Positions 22,275 through 34,045 of a DNA stretch of 64,000 bases are shown piece by piece. The DNA comes from Pleurodeles waltl. Its lineage: Eukaryota; Chordata; Amphibia; Caudata; Salamandridae. How positions within the stretch are numbered: the first letter of the stretch is position 1; the number at the start of each line of letters is the position of its first letter. The stretch is taken from NCBI RefSeq assembly GCF_031143425.1, contig NC_090447.1, positions 850,645,760-850,709,759 on the forward strand, in the 5' to 3' direction. A program made the translations under genes and the position numbers. The notes under the pieces were generated by a model. The model did not search any database and was not told the DNA's origin. It worked only from the letters and a program-made list of their open reading frames with translations.

Positions 22275-25255
22275 CATGGCTCGTGTGACTGCAGAAAGGG
22301 CCCCTGCCTTCACCTCAGCAGAGTTGGAGAGACCCCCCCACCTACCCCAGTACTGACTGCTGTATGGGCCTCCAGACCAACAGGTGAGTACACTGTGAGC
22401 ACGATGCATGGGGCATGAATGCATGGAGTAGTGTGTATGCAGGCCTCATGTGGAGGGTGGATGTCCCCTTAGCAGCGTGCAGCATGTATGCAGGGCCATG
22501 TCTGTGCTAATGAGGAAATGAAGGGGCATGGTGGGCCATGAGTTTAACAGGCAGGAAGGTCTGACTAATACCTTTCCCTGTGTCTATTTTTCTGCAGGTC
22601 AGTGCCCATCAAAAGAAGGGCATATGGCGTGCTGTCGCCAAGGACGTGCGGACCCTGGGGGTCTACGGCAGGTGGAGCACCCACTGCCGGAAACGATCAG
22701 AGGACCTGAGATGCTGGGCAGGGAAGACGGCGGAGGCCCAGCTGGGGATAGCCTCCCAATGATTGAGGGGTGCCCGTCAAACCCTCTCCCCCCGATGGCC
22801 CGCATACTGGCGGTGGCCTTTCTGGAGCTGGATGGGCACTTGGGGGCATTACAGCAGCTAAAACGGGGTGAGTTCAGTGCCCTTCGTTACAACTTACGCC
22901 TGGTAGGGTGGTATGCGGGTGGAGGATTTGGGCCTGTGGGTGCCCCTAGGCCAAGCCTGACAATGCAGAGTAGGTCCCATGTTGGGCTGAGTTCTGATGT
23001 GATATTTCTCCAACCTAGCTAGTAGGCATCCACGACTGGGCAGGGGTGTGTGGGTCTCAGGTATGCTGCAGTTGGTGGTATGTGTCCCTACCCATGGCCT
23101 GGTGACTAGCATCATAACTGGTAGTGCATTGCCTAGTGTGTAGGGCTGCCCCCCGTGTGTGAGTGTGTTGTGTACTCCAACGGTGGTGTTGGAGTCACTA
23201 TTGACCAAGTGTATCCTTTGTCTCTTCCCCCCTCCTTTTTGTTTTGTCATCCTGTCCTTATGTGCATTAGCATCATCCGGCGGAGGAGCAGAGGCACCGG
23301 TGACAGAGGGAGCTGCTTCCCACAGGACCCAGGAGGCCGAGTCCACCAACGCTGAGGGCACCAGAGGGACAGAGGGTGAGGGGAGCACCGTGGCGGAGAC
23401 TGAAGGGAACAGTTTGGACATGAATACCTCCTCCGAGGGAAGCTCCCTGGTGGTGGTGGACACCTCTGTGACCACCTAGCTACAGGTACAGCCGCCACCC
23501 CTGTACCAGCACCGCCCTCCCAGCAGCCCCTCAGCGAATAGCCCGTGCCCGCTCACCCAGGAGGGGGGGCATCTCCTTCGCCCCAGGCACCTCTGGCCCT
23601 GCCTCAGTGAGCCCTGCTGCCCTCAGTGAGGAGGGTATTGACCTCCTGCGATCCATCTTTGTTGGGCTGTCAACCATTGTGAATGCCATCCAGGGGCTGG
23701 CAGCCCAAATGCAACAGTCCAATGCATTTCTGGAGGGCATTCACACTGGCTTGGCGGCCCAACAGAGATCAATCCAGGCTCTGGCCTCGTCTCTGATGGC
23801 AGCCATTGTCCCTGTTTCCACCCACCAACTTCCCCTTCCCAATCCCATTCCCCTCAACCCCAACCTATCGGCAGACGAGCATGCACACACGAGAGTGGAC
23901 ATGGCAAACATAAGCACCAAACATCATCCCACAGGCACTCACACAAACATCATCCAGATGCAGACATACCATCATCCACTGCCTCCGCTGTGTCCCCTCC
24001 TCCTCATCCTCCACCTCCCTCCCAGTTGCGTCAACACTCACACCTGCATGCACTACATCCTCATCCACTACCCCCATCACCAGCACACCCATCAGATCAC
24101 TGGCAGTTACCACCCCCACATCCATGCACATGTCCCCTGTGTCCTCTCCCACTGTGTCTGTGCCCTCTCCTCCCAAATACACAAACGCAAGCACTCAAAC
24201 ACTCAACAGCCATCCACATCACAACAGCATCCAGCCCATGCACCTGCACCCAAACACAGCAGACTGACACATCCTACATCGACTCCCTCTTCCTCCACTC
24301 CCAAACCTTCTCCCTCTTCCCGCCCCAAAATCCCTAAGAAGCTTTTCCTCTCCACCATTGACCTCTTCCCTACCCCTCTCCCCATCCTTCACATCAGGCC
24401 AGGGTGGTCAAAACCCAGGCAAGCACCTCAGCCACCCAGACCACGGGCACAGTAGTGTCCCCAGCAACTCCAGGTGTGAAAGGATCCCGGCCACCAGCCA
24501 GCCAGATGGAAAGTGTGCCTGCCCCAAGTGCTGCAGGAAGGAAGGGCAAGGAGCCTGCCCCAAGTGCTGTGGGAAGGAAGGGCAAGGAGCCTGCCCCACG
24601 TGCTGTAGGAAGGAAGGGCAAGGAGCCTTCCCCAAGTGCTGCAGCAAGGAAAGGCAAGGTTCCTGCCCCAAGTGCTGCAGGAAGGAAGGGTAAAGAGCCT
24701 GTCCCAAGTGCTGCAGGAAGAAAGGGCATGGAGCCTGGTGCTGGGACTCAGTCGGAGCCCCTACCACCAACCATGGTGGTGCAGCCGTCCGAGGCTGCAG
24801 GGGATGGGCAGGAGCTTCCCCCTACCACCAGCAGCAGCAGCAGCACAATTGGGCAGCCGTCTGAGGCTGCAGGGGATGGGCTGGATCTTCCCCCCACCAC
24901 CACCAGCACCAGCACCATTGGGCAGCTGTCCGAGGTTGCAGGGGATGGGCATGAGCTTGCCCCCACCACCACCAGCACCGCCAGAAGCACCGCCACCAGC
25001 ACCATTGAGCAGCCATCCGAGGCTGCAGGGGATGGGCAGGAGCTTCACTCCACCACCACCAGCAGCAGCAGTAGCACCATTGGGCAGCCATCCAAGGCTG
25101 CAGGGGATGGGCTCGAGCCTCCCCCACCACCAGCAGCAGCAGCACCATTGGGCAGCCGTCCGAGACTACAGTGGATGGGCTGGAATTCCCCACCACCACC
25201 ACCAGCAGCACCACTGCCACCACTGAAAAGCCGTCACCGCAGATGGACATTTATT
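22275..25255 (+). pseudogene. SANT2 of Harbinger copy 2
   Basis: Exon 1 (22275-22383) encodes MARVTAERAPAFTSAELE and has the same TGA after CAGTAC as copy 1. Exon 2 (22598-22867) reads HQKKGIWRAVAKDVRTLGVY with CRKRSEDLRCW, in which the helix-3 Trp is Ser, and a TGA follows about 22759. Exon 3 starts at 23271 (TGCATTAG) and encodes the acidic Ser/Thr region, a helix with LAAQMQQSNAFLEGIHTGL, KKLFLSTIDLF at 24336-24368 and the repeat tail. A stop interrupts it at about 23477. The gene is non-functional as read. Confidence 0.7.
24510..25250 (+). repeat. Coding minisatellites in SANT2 tail, copy 2
   Basis: Six 42-bp units encode 14-residue repeats of the type RKGKEPAPSAAG (24530-24740). Units beginning CAGCCGTCCGAGGCTGCAGG follow at spacings 72, 69, 87, 75 and 68 bp; only the last breaks the triplet period and shifts the frame. 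Confidence 0.8.
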
Positions 25256-25309
25256 AGAGCTGCGTCCATGGGCTGTTGTGCGGGCTGACCCCTGCAAATC
25301 CAGTGGGTA

Positions 25310-25845
25310 TGACACCAACCTAAGAGACTGTGACCTTGCACTCCCCAATATCTGCATCACAGGGCACGATGCCCCCTCCAGAACCAGTGGAGATGCCATC
25401 CACTCACCCTATTCTCCCCAGGATGAAGCTCACAGGGCACGATGCCCCCCTCCAGAACCAGTGGGCAAGTCACCCACTTGAGAGACTGTGGACTTGCACT
25501 CCCCAGGACCAAGCACAGGGCATGTTGCCCCCCCCCCCCATTGTCAGTGGGCAAGTTACCCACTTGAGAGACTGTGGCCTTGCACTCCCCAGGACCAAAC
25601 ACAGGGCATGTTGCCCCCTCCATTGCCAGTTGCCAAGTCACCCACTTAAGAGACTGTGGCCTTGCACTCCCCAGGTCTAAGCAAAGGGCATGTTGCCCCC
25701 TTCATTGCCAGTGGGCAAGTCATCCGCTTGGGAGACTCTGGCCTTGCACTCCCCCGGACCAAGCACAGGGCATGATGCCCCCTCCAGAGCATGTGGGCAA
25801 GTCACCCACTTGAGAGTCTGTGGCCTTGTACCCCCAGGACATTGA
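25310..25845 (+). repeat. Subterminal minisatellite, copy 2
   Basis: About two type-I units (CCCTCCAGAACCAGTGG core) are followed by five type-II units of roughly 82 bp containing GAGACTGTGGCCTTGCACTCCCC and CAGGGCATGTTGCCCCC. The element ends inside this array. Confidence 0.8.
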
Positions 25846-26590
25846 CATTGATTTTTAAATATGAAAAAAGTTAAAGGTAATTAAAAAGAGTTATGAGTCA
25901 TTTAAACCAACATGAGAGATTATTACCATGCTAGTGAAAACAAGAAGATTGATTTTGGTTTTAGCAAGATACTGGACAGCATGACCCACAATGCCCACTA
26001 AAGTAAAAAGAATTACATACAGGCCAACGTGTTAATCTTCACTGTTGAGGCATTACTTAAATGACAAGAATGTTTTATTGCTAGCCAGAAGTCGTACTAT
26101 GTTTCTGAAAATGCATGCAGTCAAAATAGTAATAATAAAAAAAAAAAATTGACTTATAATTGTGTCAAAATATACATTTATTTGCATTTTTTAATTTTAA
26201 AAATAGGCCATGCAAAATATTTTCAAAAATTCAAATTAAATCAAATTAATACTTTTGACAAAATATAATATATATTACTTACAAATAAAAATGTTACCTT
26301 AAATGAGTTTTTTGAAATATTTATTAATCAACAAATAATAATTATAAATTAAATAAATATATTTTAATTAACTAGTTATGATTATCTAATACACATTTAA
26401 TTTAATGGGTTATTGTGCATTTTATTTCTTATTTCTTGGCTTATACTAAATGTTCTAAATACATTCACAATAATATTATTTTCCATTAAAATATTAGTAA
26501 TAATTTTTTGAAGAGTAATAAACTTTATTATTTTTCCCTATACTTCCCCTTGGAAAGATTTCTGCCATAGTGGCGGAGATCTCCACCAAT
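25846..26590. other. AT-rich non-coding stretch
   Basis: Strongly AT-rich DNA with short A and T runs (for example 26130-26400) and no open frame or repeat architecture that I recognise. It separates truncated Harbinger copy 2 from the direct-repeat block. Confidence 0.5.
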
Positions 26591-26607
26591 ATGTGAGTCA
26601 AAGGGGG

Positions 26608-26857
26608 ACAAATATAAACTTAGCAGGTGCCCCAGTTGAAGCTCAGCTTTTCTGGAAAGGACAAGCCACCCTAACTCCTTGGCTTGGCAAAGATAAAGCA
26701 AGGCTGTGCGCTCAGAGATTCCATAGCAGAAAAAGATCTAGAATCCTTCCTGGAGGTGAATTGATGATGTACTAGAGCATAATCTGTATCTGACTTGAAT
26801 AGCGGGTTCTATCTTCCTGTTCCTGGAGAAACAGAGTAGAAGGTTCTCCCTTTATAA
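26608..26857 (+). repeat. Direct repeat, copy 1 of 2
   Basis: A block of about 250 bp from ACAAATATAAAC to GTTCTCCCTTTATAA recurs at 27243-27492 in the same orientation, offset about 635 bp and around 92 percent alike by eye. It could be a tandem 635-bp unit, a short LTR pair or two SINE copies. No coding content. Confidence 0.75.
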
Positions 26858-27242
26858 GTCACCTTTAAGCTCCGCCCGGTGAGCCACGCCCCGTCCACCC
26901 TCGTAGTAGGCAAAGGAATTCCCGCCTTTTACCAGGATGATGGACAGCTTTCCAAAACGACCCCACTGCGTTTACCTCCGATTTCAGGTGGTGCGTTGTT
27001 GATGCGCAGAAGCATGAGGACATCTCCACAAAGACGCACTAGTAACAATCACATTGCCAAAGGCACACAAGGTTGTTGGAGACGTTTCCCCCATGACCCA
27101 TCACGCAGCCTTAGTATATAATATAAACAGGGCATATAAAACATGCTAGGTAAACGCTTACTGACTTACTCGTAGAAAATACTCCGGTTGGGTAGGCCAT
27201 GATGCTCATTTTACAGAAACTAAACCTCAACAGGAAGCACTT

Positions 27243-27492
27243 ACAAATATAAACGTAGCAGGTGCCCCAGTTGAAGCTCAGCTTCTGGAAAGGACAAGCC
27301 ACCCTAACTCTTGGGCTTGGCAAAGATAAAGGAAGGCTCTGCGCTCAGAGATTCCATAGCTGACAAAAATCTAGAATCCTTCCTGGAGGTGAATTGATGA
27401 TGTACTGGAGCGTAATCCGTATAAGACTGTGACGAGCGGGTTCTATCTTCCGCTACTGGAGACACAGAGTAGAAGGTTCTCCCTTTATAAAA
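27243..27492 (+). repeat. Direct repeat, copy 2 of 2
   Basis: Partner of 26608-26857. A few base changes and a 2-3 nt deletion (GCTTCTGG versus GCTTTTCTGG) distinguish it. Confidence 0.75.
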
Positions 27493-27859
27493 CACTAACA
27501 AAGAAAAAAAAAAAGAAAAAAAACATAACAATCCCACAAAATAGCCTGCTACCAGTCCAAAATCTTGACAGGACCTGAAGCACTGTATACATGCAACTAT
27601 AGCACAATGCCTCTGCCAGACCTTGGTATGTTTTCACACCCTGGATGAAGTCTGCTTTATTCAGGGGGTTTTTTAAACTCTGCTCAGTGAAAAGCGCTCT
27701 TAAATCTAGTGAAAGGTCTCACTTGACATCCCCTTCCGAAGTCTAGCTATCTTGCTGTTCTTGCAAATCTTTTAAACCCTCACTGGTCCTTATGTGTTTG
27801 TTTCTAACTGCATGTCAACACAGTTTAATACATAATTGTCTCATATACAAGAAACAGAA

Positions 27860-29090
27860 GGAATACAGGCTGCCTTTGATACGGTTGACCATGACGCCCT
27901 AACTCAAAGACTCCATGAAGCCGGCATACAAGGGATTGCTCTCGACTGGATTACTTCCTATCTTTAAAAAAGAGCAAATATCATCCACTCGCCCCCCTTC
28001 TCGTCCGAACCCTACCTCACAAAAGCAGGGGTCCCCCAAGGGTCAATCATCTCACCTTTGCTTTTCAACATCTACATGATATCTTTACCAGAACTGATCA
28101 ATGATTTCCATCTCACATGCTACAACTATGCAGATGACACACAAATACTACTTAAATTAGAAGACCGCAAGAACATTGAAAACTCACAAATCTTCAGTTG
28201 CCCCAGAGCCGTTGATCAGTGGATGACCTGGAGCCATCTCAAACTAAAATACCTCCAAAACAGAAATACTCATATGTGGTGACTGGAAAAGTTATGACCC
28301 TCTGTGCGTCTGGCCTGACGATCTAGGACCACCTCCTCAATTATCCAAGGAAGTTAAAAACCTAGGAATCACCATGGATTCCAAGTTAACTATGAATGCC
28401 CAAGTAGACAAATTAGCACGCACAAGCTTCATCACCTTAAAGACTTTACGACGCATCTTCCCCCACCTCGGATTTCCACACAAGGTGCAAGCTACCATCT
28501 CACTTGTACTATCCAAACTGGATTAAGCCAATAACCTCTACCATTGATCATCTCTATCTGTTATGAAAAAACTACAACGTATCCAGAATTCCACAGCCAG
28601 GCTACTACTGCATATAAAGCCGCAACCCCACATCTCCCCTGCCTTGAGAGCACTACACTGGTTACCCGTTGCCAGAAGATGCACTTTCAAGCTGCTTTGT
28701 ATCACCCACAAAGCTATACATGAAACAGGACCGCTTTTTTATCAGAAAGAAAATGACCAAATACATCCAACAAAGAACCCTCCGCTCAAGACTGGCACCC
28801 CGCCTTAGAACACCACCATACAAGAAAAAGACTATAGGTGGTACATCCTTCTCCGTCCAAGCAGCCAAACTATGGAATTCATTACCCCCAACTATAAGAG
28901 CCACAGATAACTTTCTTGTCTTCAGAAAACTACTCAAGAGTTGGCTCTTTCCTTCATAACCACCTTTTTCAAACAACTATGAACTGCCTATGCCTATGTG
29001 GATAAATATTTTTTTCAGATTATATGTATATTTCTATTTATTTATAGTTTCTTTGGAAAATATGTATTGCTACTATGTCATAACAATAAA
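27860..29090 (+). pseudogene. L2/CR1-like LINE reverse transcriptase fragment
   Basis: Three RT palm motifs appear in order: A in FDTVDHDAL (about 27880), B in GVPQGSIISPLLFNIYM (about 28029-28080) and C in YADDTQI (about 28128). The C-terminal region follows with QRIQNSTARLL, LHWLPV and FSVQAAKLWNSLPPTIR, ending LLKSWLFPS near 28957, a pattern typical of L2/CR1-clade LINEs. A stop breaks motif A-B (about 27964), more frameshifts follow, and the endonuclease end is missing, so it is a 5'-truncated dead copy. AATAAA stands at 29085-29090. Confidence 0.8.
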
Positions 29091-29166
29091 ATACACACAC
29101 ACTCTTTAAACCTGTCTGACTAAGTATTTTTTACCCATGATTCTAATTATGTATTGTATGTGCATA

Positions 29167-29233
<67 letters not shown>

Positions 29234-29250
29234 GTATGTGTATATGTTGT
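29167..29250. repeat. TG/TA microsatellite
   Basis: A (TG)n run passes into a long (TA)n run and then TATG units. Confidence 0.95.
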
Positions 29251-29795
29251 TTCTGTGCTTGGCATGTTCGTGGATCATTGCATGGCTCCTGGTTTTTTTG
29301 GGTTGTTATACTAGATATCTATGAATTCCTGCTCTCATCTTATCACACTTATCTACTCATCAGTCTTATTTCATGTCTCTATCAAACTATCCTCCATTCT
29401 CACTCTGACTCATCCCAAATCCCTTCTACCACTTTCATCTCCTAAATATCTCTGCCTAAGCTCTTCCCTCCACATCTAACTCACCAAACCTCACTCTACC
29501 TCTGTGACCTCCCACACAACCCTACTAAATTCTCCTGCATTCATCTCACCCTGCTACTATGCTCTCCCTAACCCTTCCACATACTCTTCCCCCTCCACCC
29601 CCCTTTACTCATCCCAAGCCTTTGGGTTGAGTAAATGAAGGATATACTCCCAATTAACACCTCTGGATTTATTTCCTCCTCCACCCCTCCTTTACTCCAG
29701 TCTAACTAACAAACTCTCATATCCGCGGCTCAAATTAACTCATAATAATGCTAAAACTGTACTCATTATTTAACAATACTAATCCATCACTAATC
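29251..29795. other. Pyrimidine-rich spacer
   Basis: Roughly 29330-29600 is dominated by C and T on the plus strand (many CTC, CCC and TCT blocks). No gene or terminal repeat is recognised. Confidence 0.4.
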
Positions 29796-29904
29796 ACTAA
29801 TTCTTGTTGGGTTCCGGAGTAGCGTGCTACTCATCGAAAAGCGCTTTGACGCCTCGTCAGGGGTAGTAAGCGCTATACAAATACGATTACAATTACAATT
29901 ACAG
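29796..29904 (+). repeat. LINE 3' tail with ATTACA repeats
   Basis: The sequence AAGCGCTATACAAATACG followed by AATTACA repeats is typical of the 3' ends of L2-like LINEs and their SINE partners. Harbinger copy 3 begins directly after the repeat tail. Confidence 0.6.
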
Positions 29905-30489
29905 CATTGGCTGTAAAAGCCGCTTACCGCAGTGCAGAAGACCGCCAACACACCGCCACAGCCGCGGAATACCGCCACTGCCATTATGACCCACAGCTCG
30001 GAATCCGCCAAAATCCAGACACCCACACAAGTCCACCACACCAAAGGTCAGTGATAAACTGGCGATAACAAAACCTCTACCGTCACGCCAACAGGAATAC
30101 GCCCACACTATCATGACCCACGAATCCACGCGGCGGTCTTTCAACTGCGGTATTCCATTGGCGGTACACACCTCCGCGCTCAAAATACACACACTCTCAC
30201 AAAACACATCCACATTGGACAATTCCAAATACACCTCCCTGATACACATACACACACCACTCCCACACACTCAATACAATAAAAAACACACACCCACATC
30301 ACCCACAAACCCTTACGACAACAATTGCGACAGAAGGCCAGAGAGAGACACCACCAGAAAGAACAATAGCATCCACAGGCACTCAACACCATCTCTCACA
30401 CAACATCCACGCACCTCACACAACACACCTCTAAATATCACCCCAATCATCAAAACACACACCACCCCACATATCACCCACACCACCCC

Positions 30490-32002
30490 ATGGCACCGCA
30501 AAGACACCCCAGGTTTTCTGAGGAGGAGCTCAGGGTTATGGTGGAGGAAATCATCCGGGTAGAGCCACAGCTATTTGGATCACAGATGCAGCACACCACC
30601 ATAGCTAGGAAGATGGAGCTATGGCGAAGAATCGTGGACAAGGTCAACGCAGTGGGACAGCACCAAAGAACTAGGGATGACATCAGAAAGAGGTGGAACG
30701 ACCTACGGGGGAAGGTGCGCTCCGTGGTCTCAAGACACCAGATTGCAGTTCAGAGGATTGGCGGTGGACCCCCACCTCCCCCCCCCAGAACTCACAACAT
30801 GGGAGGAGCAGGTCTTGGCTATACTGCATCCTGAGGGCCTCGCAGGAGTAGCTGGAGGAATGGACTCTGGTAAGTCAAATCTTTCACTACTTCATCCCTC
30901 ACCCACCTGCATGCTATCACATACTCCCACCCTCGCCCTCACCCCATCACTTCAACTCCTCACATATGTCCCAATATCACAAACCATACATCCCAAACCC
31001 AAGCCCTGCATGTAACACCAAAGCACGGACACCCATCACCAAAGCATGTCCACTGCACATACCCATACATCCCCCTAAACCATTATCACACAAGGCCCCA
31101 CTCAAGAATGCAAGCACTGGGGTACAGGGTCACCCACCCATTGCACACCATGGCACACACAGATGCAATAACAATGCTTTTACACCTCTGCAAGACCCCT
31201 ACCCAACGTCACTGGACAGGAGGGTCCAGACATGTCCACTCCACCCACAGAAGAGGCCCACAGTGATGACAGCAGCTCTGTCTAACTGGATCAAGATGAC
31301 CAGCCCGGCCCATCTGGGACCTCGGGACAGTCGGTTTCTCTCACACTGGCACAGGCCACTACAGAGCTTCCCCCCTCTGGAAACACCAGCACCCACCCAG
31401 CAGGCCCATACCTCTGTCCCCAGGACACGTCAAGCAGCAGTGTGTACAGGAACCCAGGCTAACCCACCAACCCAACAACACCAGGGACCTGGGGGCAGTG
31501 GTAGTGGGCACACGGTTCAGGGGACAGAGGCCCAGGGAAACAGGGGAACTGGGAGGGCTGCTGTGCGACAGGGGTAGGACAGGCCCAGGGAACCCACTCT
31601 CCACGAGGCCCTCTCCAACATCATGGGAGCATAGCACCATTCCCAGGAGATTATGGCAACGGTACTGGCCAAGTTTCAGGATACCCAGCGGCTGCAGGAG
31701 GACTGTATTTGGGCTTCAGGGAGGAACTCAAATCCATCAATTCCACACTGGGCACCATTGTAGGGGTGCTGAAGGAACTCGCCAACACCAGGAGGGACAC
31801 TGTGGCACAACAAGGGGCCCCTGACACTAGCCTGGACGATGAACTGCTCACTACCTCCGCCGGCGCTAGTGGACAGGAGGCACCGCCACAGGACCACGAC
31901 ACCAGCACCCTACCCCCTGCAGATGGAGAACCACCCCGCAAACAGTCCCTGAGATCCAGGACAAAGACAGAGAACAATGCCAAGACCCCCGCCAAGAAAT
32001 GA
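30490..32002 (+). pseudogene. SANT1 of Harbinger copy 3
   Basis: Exon 1 (30490-30869) encodes the complete NAIF1-like trihelix (FSEEELRVMVEEI, ARKMELWRRIVDKV, IRKRWNDLRGKVR) without stop, but a poly-C run near 30780 puts PELTTWEEQVLAIL out of frame by 1 nt. The donor TCTG/GTAAGT is perfect. The exon 2 acceptor appears mutated (CTGCAAG). The C-terminal helical part LKSINSTLGTIVGVLKELAN and the end AKTPAKK with TGA at 32000-32002 are present. No AATAAA is seen; the site reads AAATAATCA. Confidence 0.75.
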
Positions 32003-32509
32003 GACCACCCTGATTGTCATCCTTCTGTCCCACTTTGTCACCCTGTCCACACTTAAACTGCCCCAGCTCCACTTCCTATGCCCCTTTGGACAATGCACCT
32101 GTGTTGACTAATAGACTGGACTCTGCCATGGACATGCCTCCACCATCACCCCTGACCATTTTACAACCCCCTCCAATATTTAGCACTTAAATAATCACCC
32201 TTGAATCACAAAACAATCTGGAGTCAGACTGTGCTTTCACAAATGTGTATTTGCAATAACTGAGGAAAATAGCAATGACCATTCTATTGTCAACATACCT
32301 ATGTCACAGTTCTCTAGGCGATGAAGTAACATAGCAGAGGTCACACAGTGTGACCCACATCTGTGAAATAGAAAGGCAAAGTGACAATTCAGGGTCCATA
32401 CACTGGGTGAAAGTGACAGACAGATGATAGGTAAAAGAATAAAATCAGATGTAGCAGGCAGTATTGTCTCCTTACCTGTGTCTGACTGGAAGTATTGCTG
32501 CATCACCGT

Positions 32510-33653
32510 GTTCCTGATGTCTATGTCCTCTTCTTCTGCTTCCTCGTCTTCACTGTCCACAGGCTCCACAGCTGCCACAAAACCTCCATCTGGCCCATCT
32601 CCTGCAGAAAAGGCACCTGTCGTCGCAAAGCCATGTTGTGAAGCATACAGCAGGCCACGATGATCTGGCACACCTTCTTTGGTGAGTAGAATAGGGAACC
32701 ACCTGTCATATGGAGGCACCTGAACCTGGCCTTCAGGAGGCCGAAGGTCCTCTCTATAATCATCCTAGTTCGCCCATGGGCCTCATTGTAGCGTTCCTCT
32801 GCCCTTGTCCTGGGATTCCTCACTGGGGTCAGTAGCCATGACAGGTTGGGGTAACCAGAGTCACCTGCAAATTTTCGAGGGACAACTGTTAGACACACAC
32901 TGACTCTTAGGGACATCCCCAGACACCTAGTCACCCTGTATTGGGTCCATGTCCTCACCTAATATCCACATACTGTGCCTCGGGAGTTGCCCCATGACAT
33001 AAGGGACGCTGCTATTCCGCAGAATGTAAGCGTCATGCACTGAGCCAGTAAACTTGGCATTTACATGGGTGACGTACTGGTCGGCCAAACACACCATCTG
33101 CACATTCATAGAATGGTAACTCTTCCGGTTTCTGTACACCTGTTCACTCCTGCGGGGGGTACCAAGGCCACATGTGTCCCATCAATGGCACCTATGATGT
33201 TGGGGATATGTCCCAGGGCATAGAAGTCACCTTTCACTGTAGGCAAATCCTCCACCTGAGGGAAAATGATGTAGCTCCGCATGTGTTTCAGCAGGGCAGA
33301 CAACACTCTGGACAACATGTTGGAAAACATAGGCTGGGACATCCCTGATGCTATGGCCACTGTTGTTTGAAAAGACCCACTTGCTAGGAAATGGAGTACT
33401 GACAGCACCTGCACTTGAGGGGGGATTCCTGTGGGATGGCGGATAGCTGACATCAGGTCTGGCTCCAACTGGGCACACAGTTCCAGGACTGTGGTACGAT
33501 CAAGTCTGTAGGTGATGATTACATGTCGCTCCTCCATTGTCGACAGGTCCACCAGCGGTCTGTACACCGGAGGATGCCGCCATCTCCTCACCTGCTCCAG
33601 CGGACGTGCTCTTTGGAGAAGAACAGCGATCAAAGAGTCAACCAACTCTGAGG
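32510..33653 (-). pseudogene. HARBI1-like transposase of Harbinger copy 3, closest to intact
   Basis: Minus strand. The first exon seen (33653-32959) encodes WRHPPVYRPLVDL, LHFLASGSFQTTVAIASGMS and GAIDGTHVALVPP, then a frameshift at about 33150, NRKSYHSMNVQMVC and GSVHDAYILRNSS. The donor is intact (TTAG/GTGAGG). The second exon (32864 to about 32510) has GDSGYPNLSWLLTPVRNPRT, RAEERYNEAHGRTR and IERTFGLLKARFRC in one frame, so D2 and E are both readable; copies 1 and 2 have a deletion here. The acidic tail (DSEDEEAE) is out of frame. Usual HARBI1-like proteins are about 350-400 residues; this matches when exons are combined. Confidence 0.85.
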
Positions 33654-33869
33654 TATGTAAACACAACTTAATCGTAAAATGTTTTCAAATCGACATATGG
33701 CTGTATTAGTGTTTAAGCAAGGCCTAGATATGTGTGACGCAGTCAAAATTAATGCCATGTGGCCCCCTGAAATGGCGTCTGCCTGACCTGTAATGTGGGA
33801 CAAGGGGATATGAGGTAACTGCGCTGGCGTTGTACACCGTCGTTGTAGGTGGTCGAAGACTGCGGCGCA

Positions 33870-33972
33870 ATCCTGCATTGGTTAACATTGGACCCTATGG
33901 GTCCGAGGAGCCAATGACGATGTATGCCGGCAGTGACTGTACGCACCGCCGCTGACGTCACCGCCATTTTCT
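33870..33972. promoter_or_regulatory. Divergent promoter with CCAAT, perfect CRE and YY1-like site, copy 3
   Basis: ATTGG at 33877-33881 (inverted CCAAT), CCAAT at 33911-33915, TGACGTCA at 33953-33960 and CCGCCATTTT at 33961-33970 lie in the short gap between the transposase 5' side and SANT2 exon 1. The same order is recognisable, with decay, in copies 1 and 2. Regulation by CREB/ATF, NF-Y and YY1 is inferred only from the motifs. Confidence 0.5.
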
Positions 33973-34045
33973 CTCAGTTCACTCACTTGATACCTGATCT
34001 TTGACAGGAGAGGATCTACACTGCAAGTGCTGCTGTGACCTCAGT

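Larger units (their letters stand above)
18107..25845 (+). mobile_element. PIF/Harbinger element copy 2, right end truncated
   Basis: The left terminus GGCCTTCATTATGACATTGG is preceded by TTA, the preferred Harbinger target. Gene order is as in copy 1: SANT1, transposase (minus), SANT2, minisatellites. The element stops inside the minisatellite block near 25845, where AT-rich DNA begins, so the right terminus and the 83-nt exon are absent. It shares several disabling mutations with copy 1. Confidence 0.8.
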
